From Colius striatus (lineage: Eukaryota > Chordata > Aves > Coliiformes > Coliidae), in contig NC_084763.1 of the NCBI RefSeq assembly GCF_028858725.1, forward strand, positions 7,316,001 through 7,380,000: 64,000 nt of DNA, given 5' to 3'. The translations under genes and the position numbers were made by a program. This document shows positions 36,313-49,900 of the stretch, piece by piece (the stretch's first letter is position 1; each line of letters opens with the position of its first letter). Under the pieces are notes generated by a model. The model was not told the origin of the DNA. It saw nothing but the letters and a program-made list of their open reading frames with translations, and ran no database searches.

Positions 36313-39300
36313 TTGCATTTTTACCTTCAAGTTAGCTTTTGTTGGATTAGCTAACCTGTCAAGATAGATTTTTTTTTGTGAGGATGAAGAAATACATTAA
36401 AGGAATTGTCCTCTAGTTCTCCAAACATAGGAAACCCCCTGCCATATAACCACAAAAATTCACACAGCAGAGGCTTCAAAAAACCAGCAGGAACAGGAAA
36501 AAAAAACCCCTTGTGTATATTCTCTAATTCATGGGTTTCTATTACTGTGCTCCTTGGCTAACTGCCATGAATCTTAACATCTGCAGCAGAAGTTGTGGTA
36601 TTGATGGATAACACAGGCTACACTACAGCCTTAAGAGACAATCTTTTTCCAGAGTGGTACTTGAGAGGATTTGAGGCTGTTAAAGATATTCCTGTAAAGA
36701 AAATATGTGATGTTTATGATAGAAGAGGACAAGGTCAAGTTTTTTCTGTAAGTATCAATGCCAAATAATTGATTGTATTTTGGAGCTAGCATGGCCAAGA
36801 GTTAATGTTCTGGAGAAATGTTTGCTGTATCTGTTTTATTCCTCGAATGCTATGAAGCTGTCATAAATAACTACAGGATGTCTCATAGCCTTTCTATCTT
36901 TCCCACTGGCTTTGGTTTTTTCAATATATTTTATATTATAGAAAGTTTTTACCTGTCATGGTTCAGAACTTTGAATCAAATAAATCTTTAAGAACCTAGA
37001 TGTCTTGTCTGAAACATCTTCAAACTCTGTTGGCTGGAAATACATCTTGATAAGCTTTTTAGGTTTCGTCCAGTGAGGACTATCTGGAGGAGAATGTTTT
37101 AATGTGTCAATGCTTTCATCCTGTTAAACACAGGTATGTGATATAATATTCATTCACTCTTAAGTTTGGAGTAAAACTTTTGGTTTCACTGGTCAATAGT
37201 GATTTAGACAATCTATATTCTTCATGGGAAGTTTTTAAAGATCTTATAAATGTGATGTTTTCTAGATAAAAGTCTTGGAGATTGTCACCAATTTATTTCA
37301 CTGCTTAAGAAGTGAAAGTCTACTGTTTTTTCAATGGGCTGGCTGTTTTTATCTCAATCTAAAGCCTGTACCTTATATATAGACACAGTTCATACCTGTC
37401 CCTTGCCAAAGGGTTAGGGAGAAGCTTTTCAAATGCAAAGGTCTTGAGTGTGACTGCTTCAGCCACCCACTCTGGGGCTCTAGATGTAGGGCCTCAGGGC
37501 ATGGCTGTCTCACCTTGAATTAGATACTATGAAGGTATGTGAGAACTGGTTGGGAACTCTCTCATTTGTTCTGCAGCCACAAGTTAATTCAAGGATAGGC
37601 TAAGGAGGAGGCTTCAGCTGCATTCCAGACATGCCTGTGCCTGGCCATGTACCTTACTAATGAGCCCTGACCTGTGACTTGACTTTCCAGTTTGATGTTC
37701 ATATGCCTCATTGCTATGGATTTGCCTGATGAGCACTGGCTCAGCAGCTTCACTAGGTTAGCATCACCAGCCTTGACCTCCTGCTCTTGTTCAGGTGCCA
37801 TGGTATTGCACACCTCTGTTTGGTAAGACCACTGCCCCATGTCTCATTTGACGTCACCTTGGGCTTCTGATTCTGTTTTCCTTGGGGAGCAGCTCTCTCC
37901 TGCAGCTTCCTGCTGACAGCACACTTCCCAAGATAAAAACACTTCCCCTCCTTGACACATTTCCCACACCAGCTTCCCCTTTAATTGTGAGAGGCAAGAT
38001 GCCAGCTCTATCATTTTAATTGTGCTCTAATGTTTAACATCTACCTGTGCCATAACAATCAATACCATTTAAGAACTTCTTTTTGCCTTTTCCCCTTTCA
38101 TTTTACTAATACTGTTTCTTTCCAGCTTGTCTCTCAGTTCATATTGACTTTGTTGACATCTCAGTTTACAAGGGAGTCTTTCCACAGTATTATGTTAATC
38201 ATTTTGGAAAGTAAATACACAGCACTAATCCCCAAAAGACAAGTAAATGAAACACCACTGTGTACCTGGATTTGGACCTGAAACTGAAATGACAAAGCTG
38301 TTTTGTCTGAGAGCAATGGCACCAATCTCTCTTTCCTTAAAATTATGCAGTCATAAAGCAAACTATTTGAATGTCCAGCAAACAACACTGGACATTATGT
38401 CCTGGAACCTAAATAGCTGATATATGGACAGCTGCATGAAATATTTGTTTGCTAGTATTGTGTCCCATAGGTATTTTCTTCCACCTCTTCTTGCAAAATC
38501 ATTGCAAGAAAACTGTATTTCAGTTTTAAGGATAAATTTAGTCCTTGTTGCAGGGGCTAGATTGGTGGGGGTCTTTCTCTGTATGGACAGTCAGTGGTTT
38601 TGATTGGGATTTGCTTCATATCTGACCTGTTTAATAGAATGTATTCCTTTGATGTGCAACAGGAGGGAATAAATGGAAATTGAAGTCAATGAATGATTGC
38701 CATACTCCCTATGGCAAGCACAAACTAAAACTTCTGTTATTTACATCTTAACATGTTCAAGTATATTACTATGGTATCCTACTGGAAACTAGCACACAGC
38801 TTTGGTTGAAATAGATTAGCTGAGTTGTGTTTATTGAGATGAACACTGCTCCATCTTTCCATGTTTCGCATTGACATCTTTGTTAACTTGGTTTTCTCTT
38901 GAAGAAAATGAGTTCTCTTTACTGAAATCTTCATTTCATTTTTCACTGGATGACAGGAAAGATGTAGCTTTAATGTTGCATGTGGCTGGTGTATAGATCA
39001 ATTGGCCCTACTTTAATGAATTAAGAGGAGCTTGCAAATATTTGCTTCAGCACAGTGAGCTGGAAACATGGGCACAAATTTCATCGAGGTAAATTAGAAA
39101 CAGACATTCTTATAAGCTGGAAATCTTCTAACATTAAGACTTTGCCTTAAACTGGTCCTGAACTGCACTGTGTGCTTATTAAAATCCCTGTGGATATATA
39201 AGAAGTGATATAAGGTATACTTCTACTATAATAAATGCTGAGCACCCTTATTTGGGGACATGTCTTGACTTTTTTTGTTTGTTTGTTTCTGTGCATACCT

Positions 39301-39570
39301 GGCACATGACTGAGTCTGAAATAATGAGGATCAGAGAGTTTGTAGCCTGAGAGCAGTTAATGTTACTGTTTATCTGAGAGTTGACATTATGGCACACATG
39401 ATGGAGTGGAGGCTTCATCCAGATTAAGCTTTCTTCTTTAGTTTGTGAGCTTGTTCATTGAAATACAGTGTCCTTATGGAAAGAAGCACAAGCAAGTATA
39501 TTTGCATAGTTAGCAGGTTTTGATCTTGGAAAAAAAGGTAGAAAAAATGGACTCTAGCAACAATGTCTGT
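36313..39570. other. Intergenic, no gene seen
   Basis: No coding signal. A GC-richer patch at about 37600-37960 stands out from its AT-rich surroundings and is of unknown origin. Confidence 0.45.
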
Positions 39571-40000
39571 ATCACAGAATCTTAAGGGCTGGAAGGGACC
39601 TTGAAAGCTCATCCAGTCCAACCCCCTGTCAGAGCAGGACCACCTAGAGTAGGGCACACAGGAACTCATCCAGGTGGGTTTGAATGTCTCCAGAGAAGGA
39701 GACTCCACAATTCATCTGGGCAGCCCCTTCCAGTGCTCCCTCACCTCAACAGGGGAAAAATTCTTTCTTGTGTTTCTTTGGAACCTCTTCTGTTCCAGCT
39801 TGTACCCATTACCCCTTGTCCTATCATTGGCCATCACTGAGAACAGCCTGGTTTCATCCTCCTGACACCCACCCTTTATGTATTTGTAACCATTAATGAG
39901 GTCACCCCTTAGTCTCTTCCAAGCTAAAGAGCTCCAGCTCCCTCAGCCTTTCATCATACGGGAGATGCTCCACTCCCTTCATCATCTTTGTGGCCCTGTC
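39571..40000 (-). mobile_element. CR1 LINE 3' 430 bp
   Basis: Reverse-oriented copy opening ATCACAGAATCTTAAGGGCTGG and passing through CTTGTCCTATCATTGGCCATCA. It ends in the segment for the ORF2 C-terminus (CTTTGTGGCCCTGTCC). Same subfamily as the copy in ACP3-like intron 1. Confidence 0.93.
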
Positions 40001-43000
40001 CACAAGACATTTCATGCAAGGGTTTGTAAAAGTCATGAAAGATTTTGTACCCACAGAACAAGTTCTTCCTGAAATATCTATCTGCCTGGACTTGACTGAC
40101 TGGTGAATAAATAAAAAAGAGAGGAAGGTTGTCTGACATGATCATATGAGGGAAAAATCCTGCTCAACTTTGATTTGTATAATGATGACTCTTATGCAAG
40201 TATTCCACTTATTAACAAGATCCTGCAGGATGTTGCCCTAATGCTTAGAATGTGATCATGTATTTCAAATGGACCTTCTTGATTTGCATCAACAACACTT
40301 AATTTCTAACAAGAGCCTTGTATTGTATTTGGGTGGTGATAAACCCCTTTCCCAAGCTGTCACAGGTATGGCTGAGCTATCTGAGCAGTTTTGAGTTAGG
40401 AGTGCAAGTTTAGATCCTGATATGAGAAGACTAAACTTCTTGAGGTTTTCCTAGACAAAAATCCCTAATGTCTGAAGAGATTGTGGAGTCTGAAATACTT
40501 TACTCTGGAGATTTTAGACTGCAATTAATCAACAGCTATGGATATAAGTTCTCTGCTTGTGTAATTATGAGCCTTGACAGGTGAGCCTTCTCTAGAGAGA
40601 AAAAAAATCAGTTCCATACACTCAGTCTGTCACATTGTGAAGAGCACTGACTTAATTTTTAAAACAAAGATCTGGAAATAGAAATGTAGGTTAGAAGAAA
40701 TAGAAATGTGAGGTCAGAGTCAACAGCTTTCCCCTATCGCTCTATTCTGAAAGCCCAACATTTTTCTAAGATTTAGTTCACTCCAACAGGGAAAGCTCCA
40801 GATTACTTTTCTGGTAAGAGTCTGCAATGTACAGACTGCACTGAAGTGATTTATTGATGAGTCCACAATGGCCCTCAAACTCAGGGTGAAACTCATGCTT
40901 CTGTAGCTCAATGTGGAATATGTGGTTTGTAAAGTGACTGGGATACTTTACCAGGGGAAAAGCTAAGTGTTAGAGGGAGAAGTAAAATAATTCTTCCCTG
41001 AATGCAGTAAATGCCTGGAAGTAAAGCTATGATTCCAATGAGTCAGTGTTATGCACACAGCTGAAGTAACAACCTAGTTCCTCTGCCAGAGGAAAGCAGA
41101 GTTGTAGCTAAGTGACAATTATTGACATTAAGAGCAAAGGAAGTGATTTGTTAACCCTCAAAGTCTGAAAAGGGAATGCCATTTAGCATTTGCACAGGAC
41201 TGTGTTAAGTGTTTACTTTTCCAATGGTCAGGCAAAGATTTGAGTTGCACAAGACAGGAATGAGGATTGTTGTTGGACGACTGGATTCAGCAGAGTTAAC
41301 ACAGGACTGATATTTCCAGGGGACAGTGTTTTATTTTCATTATACTGATTGCTTCTCAAATTTATTCTGTCATGGAAAGAATCTGAGTCAGAAAGAAGGT
41401 GCTGGCAAAGCAATAAGCTTACATGGACCTTGTGTGAGTGGTATGGGTGGAAATGCAACCTCTCAGCCTGACATCGTGCAGTGCTCTAGGATGCAGCAAT
41501 GAACTTGCAGGCTCCTCTTCCTCTAAGCTTCTTGGGACTGATAATGCTATGTGCATGGAGAAAAGGGAGCCTCATCTTTGATACAAATCTAATCAAGCAA
41601 CTGTGCACATCAGGTATGAATTTGGCTGTTTCAGTGCCCTGGAAACAAGATGCTTTCAGCATACAAAGATAGAAACTTCACTTGTTGTGTTTATGATCTA
41701 CTAATACTCACTTATATGTTTGGATCTAGTCATCTTGCACAGAAAATGTTCAATGCACATGGAAACATATCCAGATTGAATTTGATAGCTGCTTTATTAC
41801 ACAACCACACAGATATCTAAGAATGGCTGCTAGAAATTTATTTCTGGAGCTACAGCTCCATCAGAAATATCACATAAAACAAATGCTTCCATCACAGAGG
41901 CTTTTCTTTAGTCCAACTAAGCAGAAATGTTTTGTGTGTATAAGTACTTATGGAGGGATATAGAAGGAAGGTTGCAGATGGCTGTGGGAATTTGATGCTA
42001 GGTTATTGAGGCAAATCAAGTTTTCACTTGCTTTAAATACTAAGAGATTTGGGAATGTCAAGCAAAAGTACTTAGGCCCCTAAAATGATGTGATGCAGCT
42101 TACTCCCTGCATCTTCTCCAGAAGCACTTCTGAGTAGATGCTGACTGCTGGTGGGAACTTGGGGAAAAACACGGTTGATCACTACTTAGCACTTGTCATC
42201 TTGACTTCAGTGAGTAATTAAATTGCAGTGGCCCTTTTAGTGATCTGAGCTATGCACAAGAGATTCAAAGCCTGAAATTCAATAGTGTGTGCTCTCCTGT
42301 TTCCTGGCTAATCTTATAAAATGCAGTGGGTTGAATGGGTGATCTGATAAGGGAACATAACTGCAGTCAGCTCACTCCTCTAAAGAAATGAATAATGAAA
42401 GCCCACTGAAATGAAGAGAGATAAACTGATTTATAAGGGAATAATAAAATAGCTGAAGTGGAAAGCTGCTTTTTGCAGGATCAGATCTTGTAAGCAATTG
42501 TGTTGGGTATAAAGTATATCCACTGTGCTGTAAATATATGTGACTGCTGAGTTTCTTCTGTCTTCTCCCTCGAGTAACCATGCTGACAAAAAGTGGCCTG
42601 GGAAGGTGGTTTCATGCACCACATACTTGTGAAACCAAAAGTTCTGAATTATTTAGAAGTGGAAATACATCTGAGAGACTTCCTCACTGGCCAGGTAAGT
42701 TTGTAAAGCAAATTACCACCATATACAAGAAAAAACGACACTTATACAAGCAAAGAACAGGTAGACATAGAATTGCAGAAACTAGTTACTAAATTGTTTC
42801 TCCATAGCTCTGTTACATATAGTGAAGTGTTTGCACCCTTCTGGGAGGAAAAGCTACACATGGAAGATACTTTTTCAAGCTATGGGACTGACTCAACACA
42901 TCTATGCCACTGGTAAAATTTCCATCCAAAAAACCCCTCACTTTTTCATAACACTTTCAATGATCTTCTTCCTCTGCAGTGAAAGCAACTCTTGCACCCC

Positions 43001-46000
43001 AGCACTTTCTCCTTGCTCCAAGACTTACAATCCTCTGTGCCTTCTCTAGGTCATCTTCTCTCATACTCCTCTCAGCCCTTCTGAACCTCTAATGCTGTTT
43101 CAAGCTGGTGCAGAAATCAAAAAGGGGAATGAAATACAAACTGCAGGTCATTCTTCACTGCAGTTTCTTCACCTTCTGCTTTAACAGCAGCATGCTGGTG
43201 CTCTCTAGCAGCTGGCAGTTTACCATACTGCAGCTCTGCAAGATCAATCAGAGGCCAAGTCTTCTCAGCTGTTTTTTGAAAGTTAGGGATGAATTTCCCT
43301 GGAAGGAAGTTCAGATGGTGTTGTGGGATTGTCTGTAGCAAACCAGCCTAAGGCTTTATGAACTTGGCAATTTATTAGGAGAAAGTCCAACTTGTGAAAC
43401 TTTCTATTGGTGGAGGAGACTGGAAATTTTGTAAGGAAGTTTGCATCTGTACTTACACTTTTCCTCTCTGGTACACTGCAACTTGTATGTCAAATTTGCA
43501 CTGGTCTGCTCCTGTGTTGTCTGTGCATCTGGACCAAGTGCTCTTGTTCTTCACAAGAAAAATCAAGCAGTAAGTAGCTTCTTTTTGTGAGTTGTGAGGA
43601 CACTTGAAGAAAACAATGGAACCTTCTCTCATATAAAACTCCATTTGGGACACATCTTTAGTGAAGAACAGTGACAAGATGAAATCATCTCACCAAACTC
43701 TCGTTTAAAATCAATTTGACAAACCTGTCTCAGCTATAGTCGCCTGTAACAGAGAAACAGATTCCTGAGTGTAGAACTGAAATATTGCTTATATCTTGTT
43801 TGGGGCTTCAAGGCCCTTTGGGAAAGTATCTCCCTGTTTTTGAACAATGCCCAGCACACAGGAACTTTCATTTGAATATAGCAATAAGATCTGTGACTGT
43901 ACATAAGTAGACTAATGCCACTGGAAAGTCACATGATGGTTCAACCCAGAAGACAGTTCTACAGCTCCCACCTTTGAGGCAAGACCTCTGCCCTAGGGCT
44001 TTGCTCTCCCACCAGCTGGATGAAAACCTGGAGCTCTGAACATAAGAAACTGAGAGAAAAGAGTCCCTTATGGCTGTTGGCCGTACTTGATTGCCTTGTC
44101 AATCATGGGACACATTTATCCAAAGTGATGTCAGATGACATCCAATTTAACATGACTATATTCCATATAGAACTTCAGTATCTGATGGTTTCACAGCTAC
44201 AGTGGATCAATAATAAGATTATAATGTTTTGGCTCCTGATATTACGAATATTAAGGTTCTTGAATATCCTCATGACTTATTTTGGTGTTCATTGCCTGAA
44301 AATCCACTGTGCAGAAGCAGATCACTATGTCAGGAAACAGCAGTTTTGGTGTTTCAGGAGATATGTAACTACAGATTTTTCTTAAGGGAGGTTTCTTCTA
44401 AGCTTTGATTTGTTACTTGGCACTGACACAGAACAATTTCTCATCTGGCTGCTGGCTTTGCTATCGTTTCTGGATGCAATGGTCTAAACTCATTTGTACT
44501 GCAGCTCTGTGGAAGTCAGTGGAGATTCAGTTGGGATTAATTAGAAGCAGTACTTGAACTCCAGCAGTCTGAGTCAGGGTACTTTGTTATGGGTCTTGCT
44601 GCTGCTGAGGCTCATTCTACCAGAGCAGACTTTTAGCCAGTTTTTGTCCAGCCCTTAAGGATAGGATTGTAAGAAAGCAGACTGGCTTGTGGTACAAATG
44701 CTTGGTCCTATAGCAGATGATCTGTTCACAAGCACCTATTTGTTTTCTATAGTCCAACATATACTGTGTTGCACTGTCAGATCTGAACCAACACTGTTAC
44801 CCTGAAGGGCTTTTATGTCATGGTCAGATTCTGCTCTTTCCTTTTACTGAAGGAACTGAGAGGTCTTAGTGCCAGCTAAGACCTGTGCCAGCTATTGTTC
44901 CCACAGACATTAGCATCCATCTTGTAGCAGTATCCTGAGATTTTGTATCATTTTATCAGAAATCTGTCCAATTATGAGCATTTTTTTTAATTGCAAAACA
45001 TAAATCTGTATATGAAAAGGACAAAGCTGAGCTTGGCTGTCTATTGCATCTGATCTTAGACAGCAAAGGCAGGGCAGCTATGAACAGGTTTGTCATATTA
45101 GTTGCTGGCACTGAGACCACTGGGTGAAGAGGGCACATTCCTCTTCTGTTTCTCCCTGCAAGGGATGGACACTCTCTAGCTCTTAATAAATGTGTTTTCC
45201 CTCTTAGTTTATATTAATATCTGTAACACAAATGACAAATATGACAAATATAGTCTTGGTGCCTGTACTATACTCCTACTGCATACACCTACAGCTATCT
45301 CACAACAAACCATCTCATAAATTGCAGCCTCTCTGCTACTTTGTGACACTGATACTGATATTAGAATGCTAACTTACTAGCAGATTGTTCTCTCTAATCC
45401 AATAATGGCAATAAGTGACTTGTCTGAGGTCTCATTAAAGCAGTCAAATCTGGTACTGACTTCAGAGAGGCCAGGAGAAGATTTAAGGTCAATAAGACAT
45501 TAACTTGCTTGATAAAATCAACCATGAAAGGTTTTCTTACTTTCAATTAAACAATAGGGCATATGACAGGGACTGTTAAATTATGCACTTTTCTTGTATA
45601 TATTGTCACTTCTTTTGATGTCTCCCCAAAACCAGCCCATTTAGGAGGAAAACACATCCAGTCCAGCATCACTGTCTTCCTGTGTGGTAAGTGAAAACAG
45701 ACATATTGTACCATCAAAAATAGCATTGCCTGACAGCATCTAAAAATACACATCACACATTGGTAGCTATTTTAAACTGCTGGCTAAAGGAAGAAAACTT
45801 CTCCAACATGTCTCAATTATGAAACATTGACACATTAACATTTGACATGAAAGAAACAGCTCCTCATTAGCAGAAACTGATAATGAAGTTGCTAGGTATT
45901 TTTAGCCATTTTGAACAATAGGCTGGAAAGATACATTAGACCACTTGAATCCTCTGGGGAAGTGTTCACATAGAAACGAAGTGAATTAATAAACTAGATA

Positions 46001-46894
46001 CACAATCCCCTAGAGAATATTGCCCAGTTATTGTAGAAGCTTAAAACTTCCATTAATGACTCACGGTCAGATGATAACTGAGCAAAAAATCAGTGCTGAA
46101 GCGACCATACAAATCATAGGATACAGTTCTAGCATCATCCCAGCATCATGGGATGTCCCAGCATCATCCTGAAATGTTCTCTTCTACTTCAGGGGAGTTA
46201 TTTAGCATTTGTACTAAAAGAAATTGAGAACTGTAGCAGACTTTGCTGTCCTCAAACTTGCCTCGATTTTGGAGCTAGTAGGACATGGAGCCTCCAGAGG
46301 TATTCCAACTGTCAGGGTGGGAATAGGGAACTGAATGTTGCTGTGCCTTATTCTATTCTCTCTTCAGAGAATAGAATGGAATACTTTACAAATAGAATAG
46401 AATTTGTGAAGTATGAAAATGTGCTGCACTTTCCCATAACCACACTAATATTCTTTCCATGTCAACTATTATCTGGCAATACACGTGTCTGTAGTGCACT
46501 GTACTGTTATTGGGAGTAACACCTCACTTATTACCTTTTGCTCAACAAGAAGACCCAAGGTGCACTTTAGCCTTTGAGGGGGATCAATTTAAGCCATTCT
46601 GTGAAAGTCAAAATGCTTCCCTTTGAAAACTCTTCCTCTTTATTTTACCAGATTCATTTTCTGCATATCCTTACTTTGCGGGTGATCACTAATTTTTGCT
46701 CTGAGAGGCTGCTGACAAGAGCTTACCTGCAGTCCAATGTATCTTACAGTGCACAGAGTGGAGTGATAGGTTTTTGCAGAGCTCAAAGGAATAAACATCT
46801 CCCTTGTAGGCACTCCAGTCTCCAAATCAGGTAGGTCCTGGGGTGTGAATTGGGAAAGTCTTGCATGGTTGGCAATGATTTGTCTTGCTGTGAG
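40001..46894. other. Intergenic, no gene established
   Basis: About 6.9 kb of mostly AT-rich DNA without young repeats. A spliced-looking minus-strand exon pair at 46837-46727 and 45679-45641 is discussed as a finding only. Confidence 0.4.
46350..46377. repeat. Perfect 12-bp inverted repeat with 4-base loop
   Basis: ATTCTATTCTCT at 46350-46361 and its exact reverse complement at 46366-46377 surround CTTC. Function unknown. Confidence 0.85.
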
Positions 46895-46985
46895 ATCATA
46901 GAATGGTAGGGTTGGAAAGGACCTTTTAGAAATCATCTAGTCCAACCCCCTGCCAAAGCAGATCCATTTAGATCACATAGATCTT
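46895..46985 (-). mobile_element. CR1 LINE 3' terminus
   Basis: ATCATAGAATGGTAGGGTTGG through CTAGTCCAACCCCCTGCC, about 90 bp in reverse orientation. Confidence 0.9.
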
Positions 46986-49900
46986 GAATAAAAGACAATT
47001 TCTCTACATTGCCTCTGTTTACTTTCTCAGCCACTTTGTCCCTTTGTGTCTCTGAAACCTTTGGAACACAGATTGTCCCTTAAAGTAAAAATAATTCAGC
47101 AAATCTTTCAGACATAACTGCATTGAGGTTGCAAGGAATGACAAGAGATTGTTGCTTGGGTTCTCACTTTTGGAATTACTAAGTCTAAGGAACTGAAAAG
47201 AAAGATGGAATTTATTCTGTGTACATTAGAAACTATAGGAAAGCCACCTGAGTTCCATAGTGCCATTGTGGCGTGGTAATAAGCACACGGAATGCATCTC
47301 TGTTGGTGTCATGAAAGGATTGTTGGCAGAGTTGCCTGATGTGTCTGATGTTAGATGAGTTAACACTAATGGACTAAACTAGACTAAGCCTTGTTGATTT
47401 GCTTTAACAATGAAAAGAATATATCTTTTTCTTAGAGAACAGTTAAGAAAAGGACCTCACTGCTTAGAAAACGGAGTGCTAGAGTAACCAAAACTTTGCA
47501 GTGTTGTAGTGTTAAGGAAAGCATTGTTAGTTTGAGAGAATACATTCTCTCTGGGGTTCTTTGTCCCTCTCAGAATCTGAGAATCTATGCCTCAGGATCT
47601 GCTCTTGCTTTCTGTTCCTATTCAGAGAGTATGCAGTGGGGTTTTACTGTCAGCACGTAAAGATTTATTAGTGAACTGCAAAAAGCATAACTGGGTCATG
47701 TTCTACTTGTATTTCATGTTTCCAGATGTGTTCCCTGGACAGCCTCAAAAAGCGTTGCTTTTGTGCTAAAGAGGTGGTGTGAAAGATGTTCCACTCACTG
47801 AAGGTATTCGAGCTGTACTTCTGTTTACAGACCCATATGAAATGATTCCATGATGGATTTACAGGTGGCTTAAGACTTACTCAGCAGCACTGGCATAAAC
47901 TATTCCTTTATAGTGGTGCTGGAATTATTCTCCATGAGAATCCTCTGTCACAGAATGAAAGTTACAACACCTGCTTTTCTTTAGAAGGAGAGAAATAATG
48001 GTTTGGAAAAATGTTGTATTTACTTCAGAGTGTCCTGTACACAGAGATAACTCTCCTGAGAGAGCTATCCCTCCACCACTCATTTTCACAGTTAGGCATG
48101 TTCTGATAGGATGCTCGTGTGCAATAAGGTGCAATCCACTTAATCAGCACAAATCTATGGGGATGACACTAGCAGTGTCTAAGTTCAGCCAGGAAGAACT
48201 AGCAGGTCATTCTCTGATAATATGTGAGGAGACAGAAGGTAGCAAATCTTCTTCACCAGAAATTTCCAGGAGATATACATTGAGTGCTCTTGTAGCATCT
48301 TTAAGGTTAAAACTAAGTTTCCTATTTATGTTTCTCTAGCACTGAGAAGTGTTTTCTGCATTCAGGTCTATCTTTTATGAATTGGTAAACACCTCTGGCT
48401 AATGGTCAAACAGAAATATAAGTAAGGGCATTTCAAAGTCACTTTGAGATCTGTATCCCAGCCATCACCTGCAGAGTGCATGTTTAAAATGTCTACCACT
48501 CCATCATACAGACACTTGTCCATTTTGACAGCTACAGACTGTGGAGCAGAGTCTTGGTTTTGTTTTTCATATTCAGTTGTGGTTTTTCTTATATTAGTAC
48601 TTGGCTTCATCTTTGTTTCTTCAGGTGCTTTTCCTTCAGATTCCTTTTTAAAACCCAATTATCTTCTTTATTCTTGAAAATGAGGTGGCTGTCAACGTGA
48701 GGGAGGAAAAAGACAATAAATGCAGTGTTATCTAAGGAACTGGTACATTATGGAGGCACAAGTATGACACATTTTGAGCTCCTGGAAGATTCTGTGAACT
48801 CTCAGTGTCAAGTTGCTTTCTTCCTTTTGTTGTCTTTGTTTGACAAGTTGTGGGGCTCAAAGTGTTAATGGATTTAAAGTGCTTTAGAAATGGAAAGAGT
48901 GGTCTAAGTGCTGCCACTGTTATTGTTATAGCAGCAACTCAGACTGACTGGAGTAAACTCTTCTCTTGTTATGCTGCAGCTGGTAAGTACAATAAAAGGC
49001 AGACTTGTCACCTTTCCTAGTGCTGGATTTAGGGGTTAGTCACTCTCTGCCCTCAGATTTCCACAGCAATTTTTTGTTGCCATGCTTCAGAAGTGAAGGG
49101 ATTTAAGAGGAAGAATACTTCAATAGGCTACTGAAAACAGATGTGTGCAGGTGGCAGTGTGTTTGGGTTATGAATTTTGTGGATGATGAATTAGTCTTTC
49201 CCTTAATAATCAATTTGTGCAGCATCCAGGAGGGGAAAAAAAAGAGTGTGGATACCTTCTAATTATTTTGCCATTCTCAAAAAAACTGATTTTGGCAAGT
49301 TATCAACAGGAATTAATAAACATTAATAAAACTTGAAAGCAACAGCAAAAAGTGTTTGATTAAGAGGTGGTAAGTACTTGCCTGCTGCTATCCTAATTCA
49401 TGCACACACTCCAAGCACGGAGGGGGCTGTACAGAGGGCAGAGCTGTGGGGGGTGACCCTGACAGGGAGATGAAAGGCTCACCTTTCACAATCTGCTGTG
49501 TAATGCTGGCAGAAAATTACTTCTGTTAGCAGAGCAGCAGACATGGGGCCAGAAAGAAGATAAAAATGCATGTCTGGGAATGTGACTGATGGGCAGCACG
49601 GTGGAGATTAAAGGTCCTGCAACTCCACCCTCCTGGGAATACATGGAAAAGAAAGAAAAAGATGGATGGCCTGAGGAGGAGTGCTACAGCCAAGACAGGA
49701 GTGTGCTGCCCTCTGGTTTCATGCAGTTGTGAGCAGAGCCCAGGATCTCCTGCATAAGTGGTTCATGTTGATTGTCGCTCAGACTCTGGAGTTCAGATGG
49801 TCCTTGGCAGCCAGGGTTGGAGATGGCTGGCCAAAGTGGAGCTATGTCAGGGAGGTGGCTGATGTTATGGATGTACTCTTACCCTCTCATGGACAGAGGG

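Noticed and set aside
47998..48339. 113-codon plus-strand frame preceded by a good acceptor
   Set aside because: No recognised similarity, and the opposite strand is also open in part; not distinguishable from chance.
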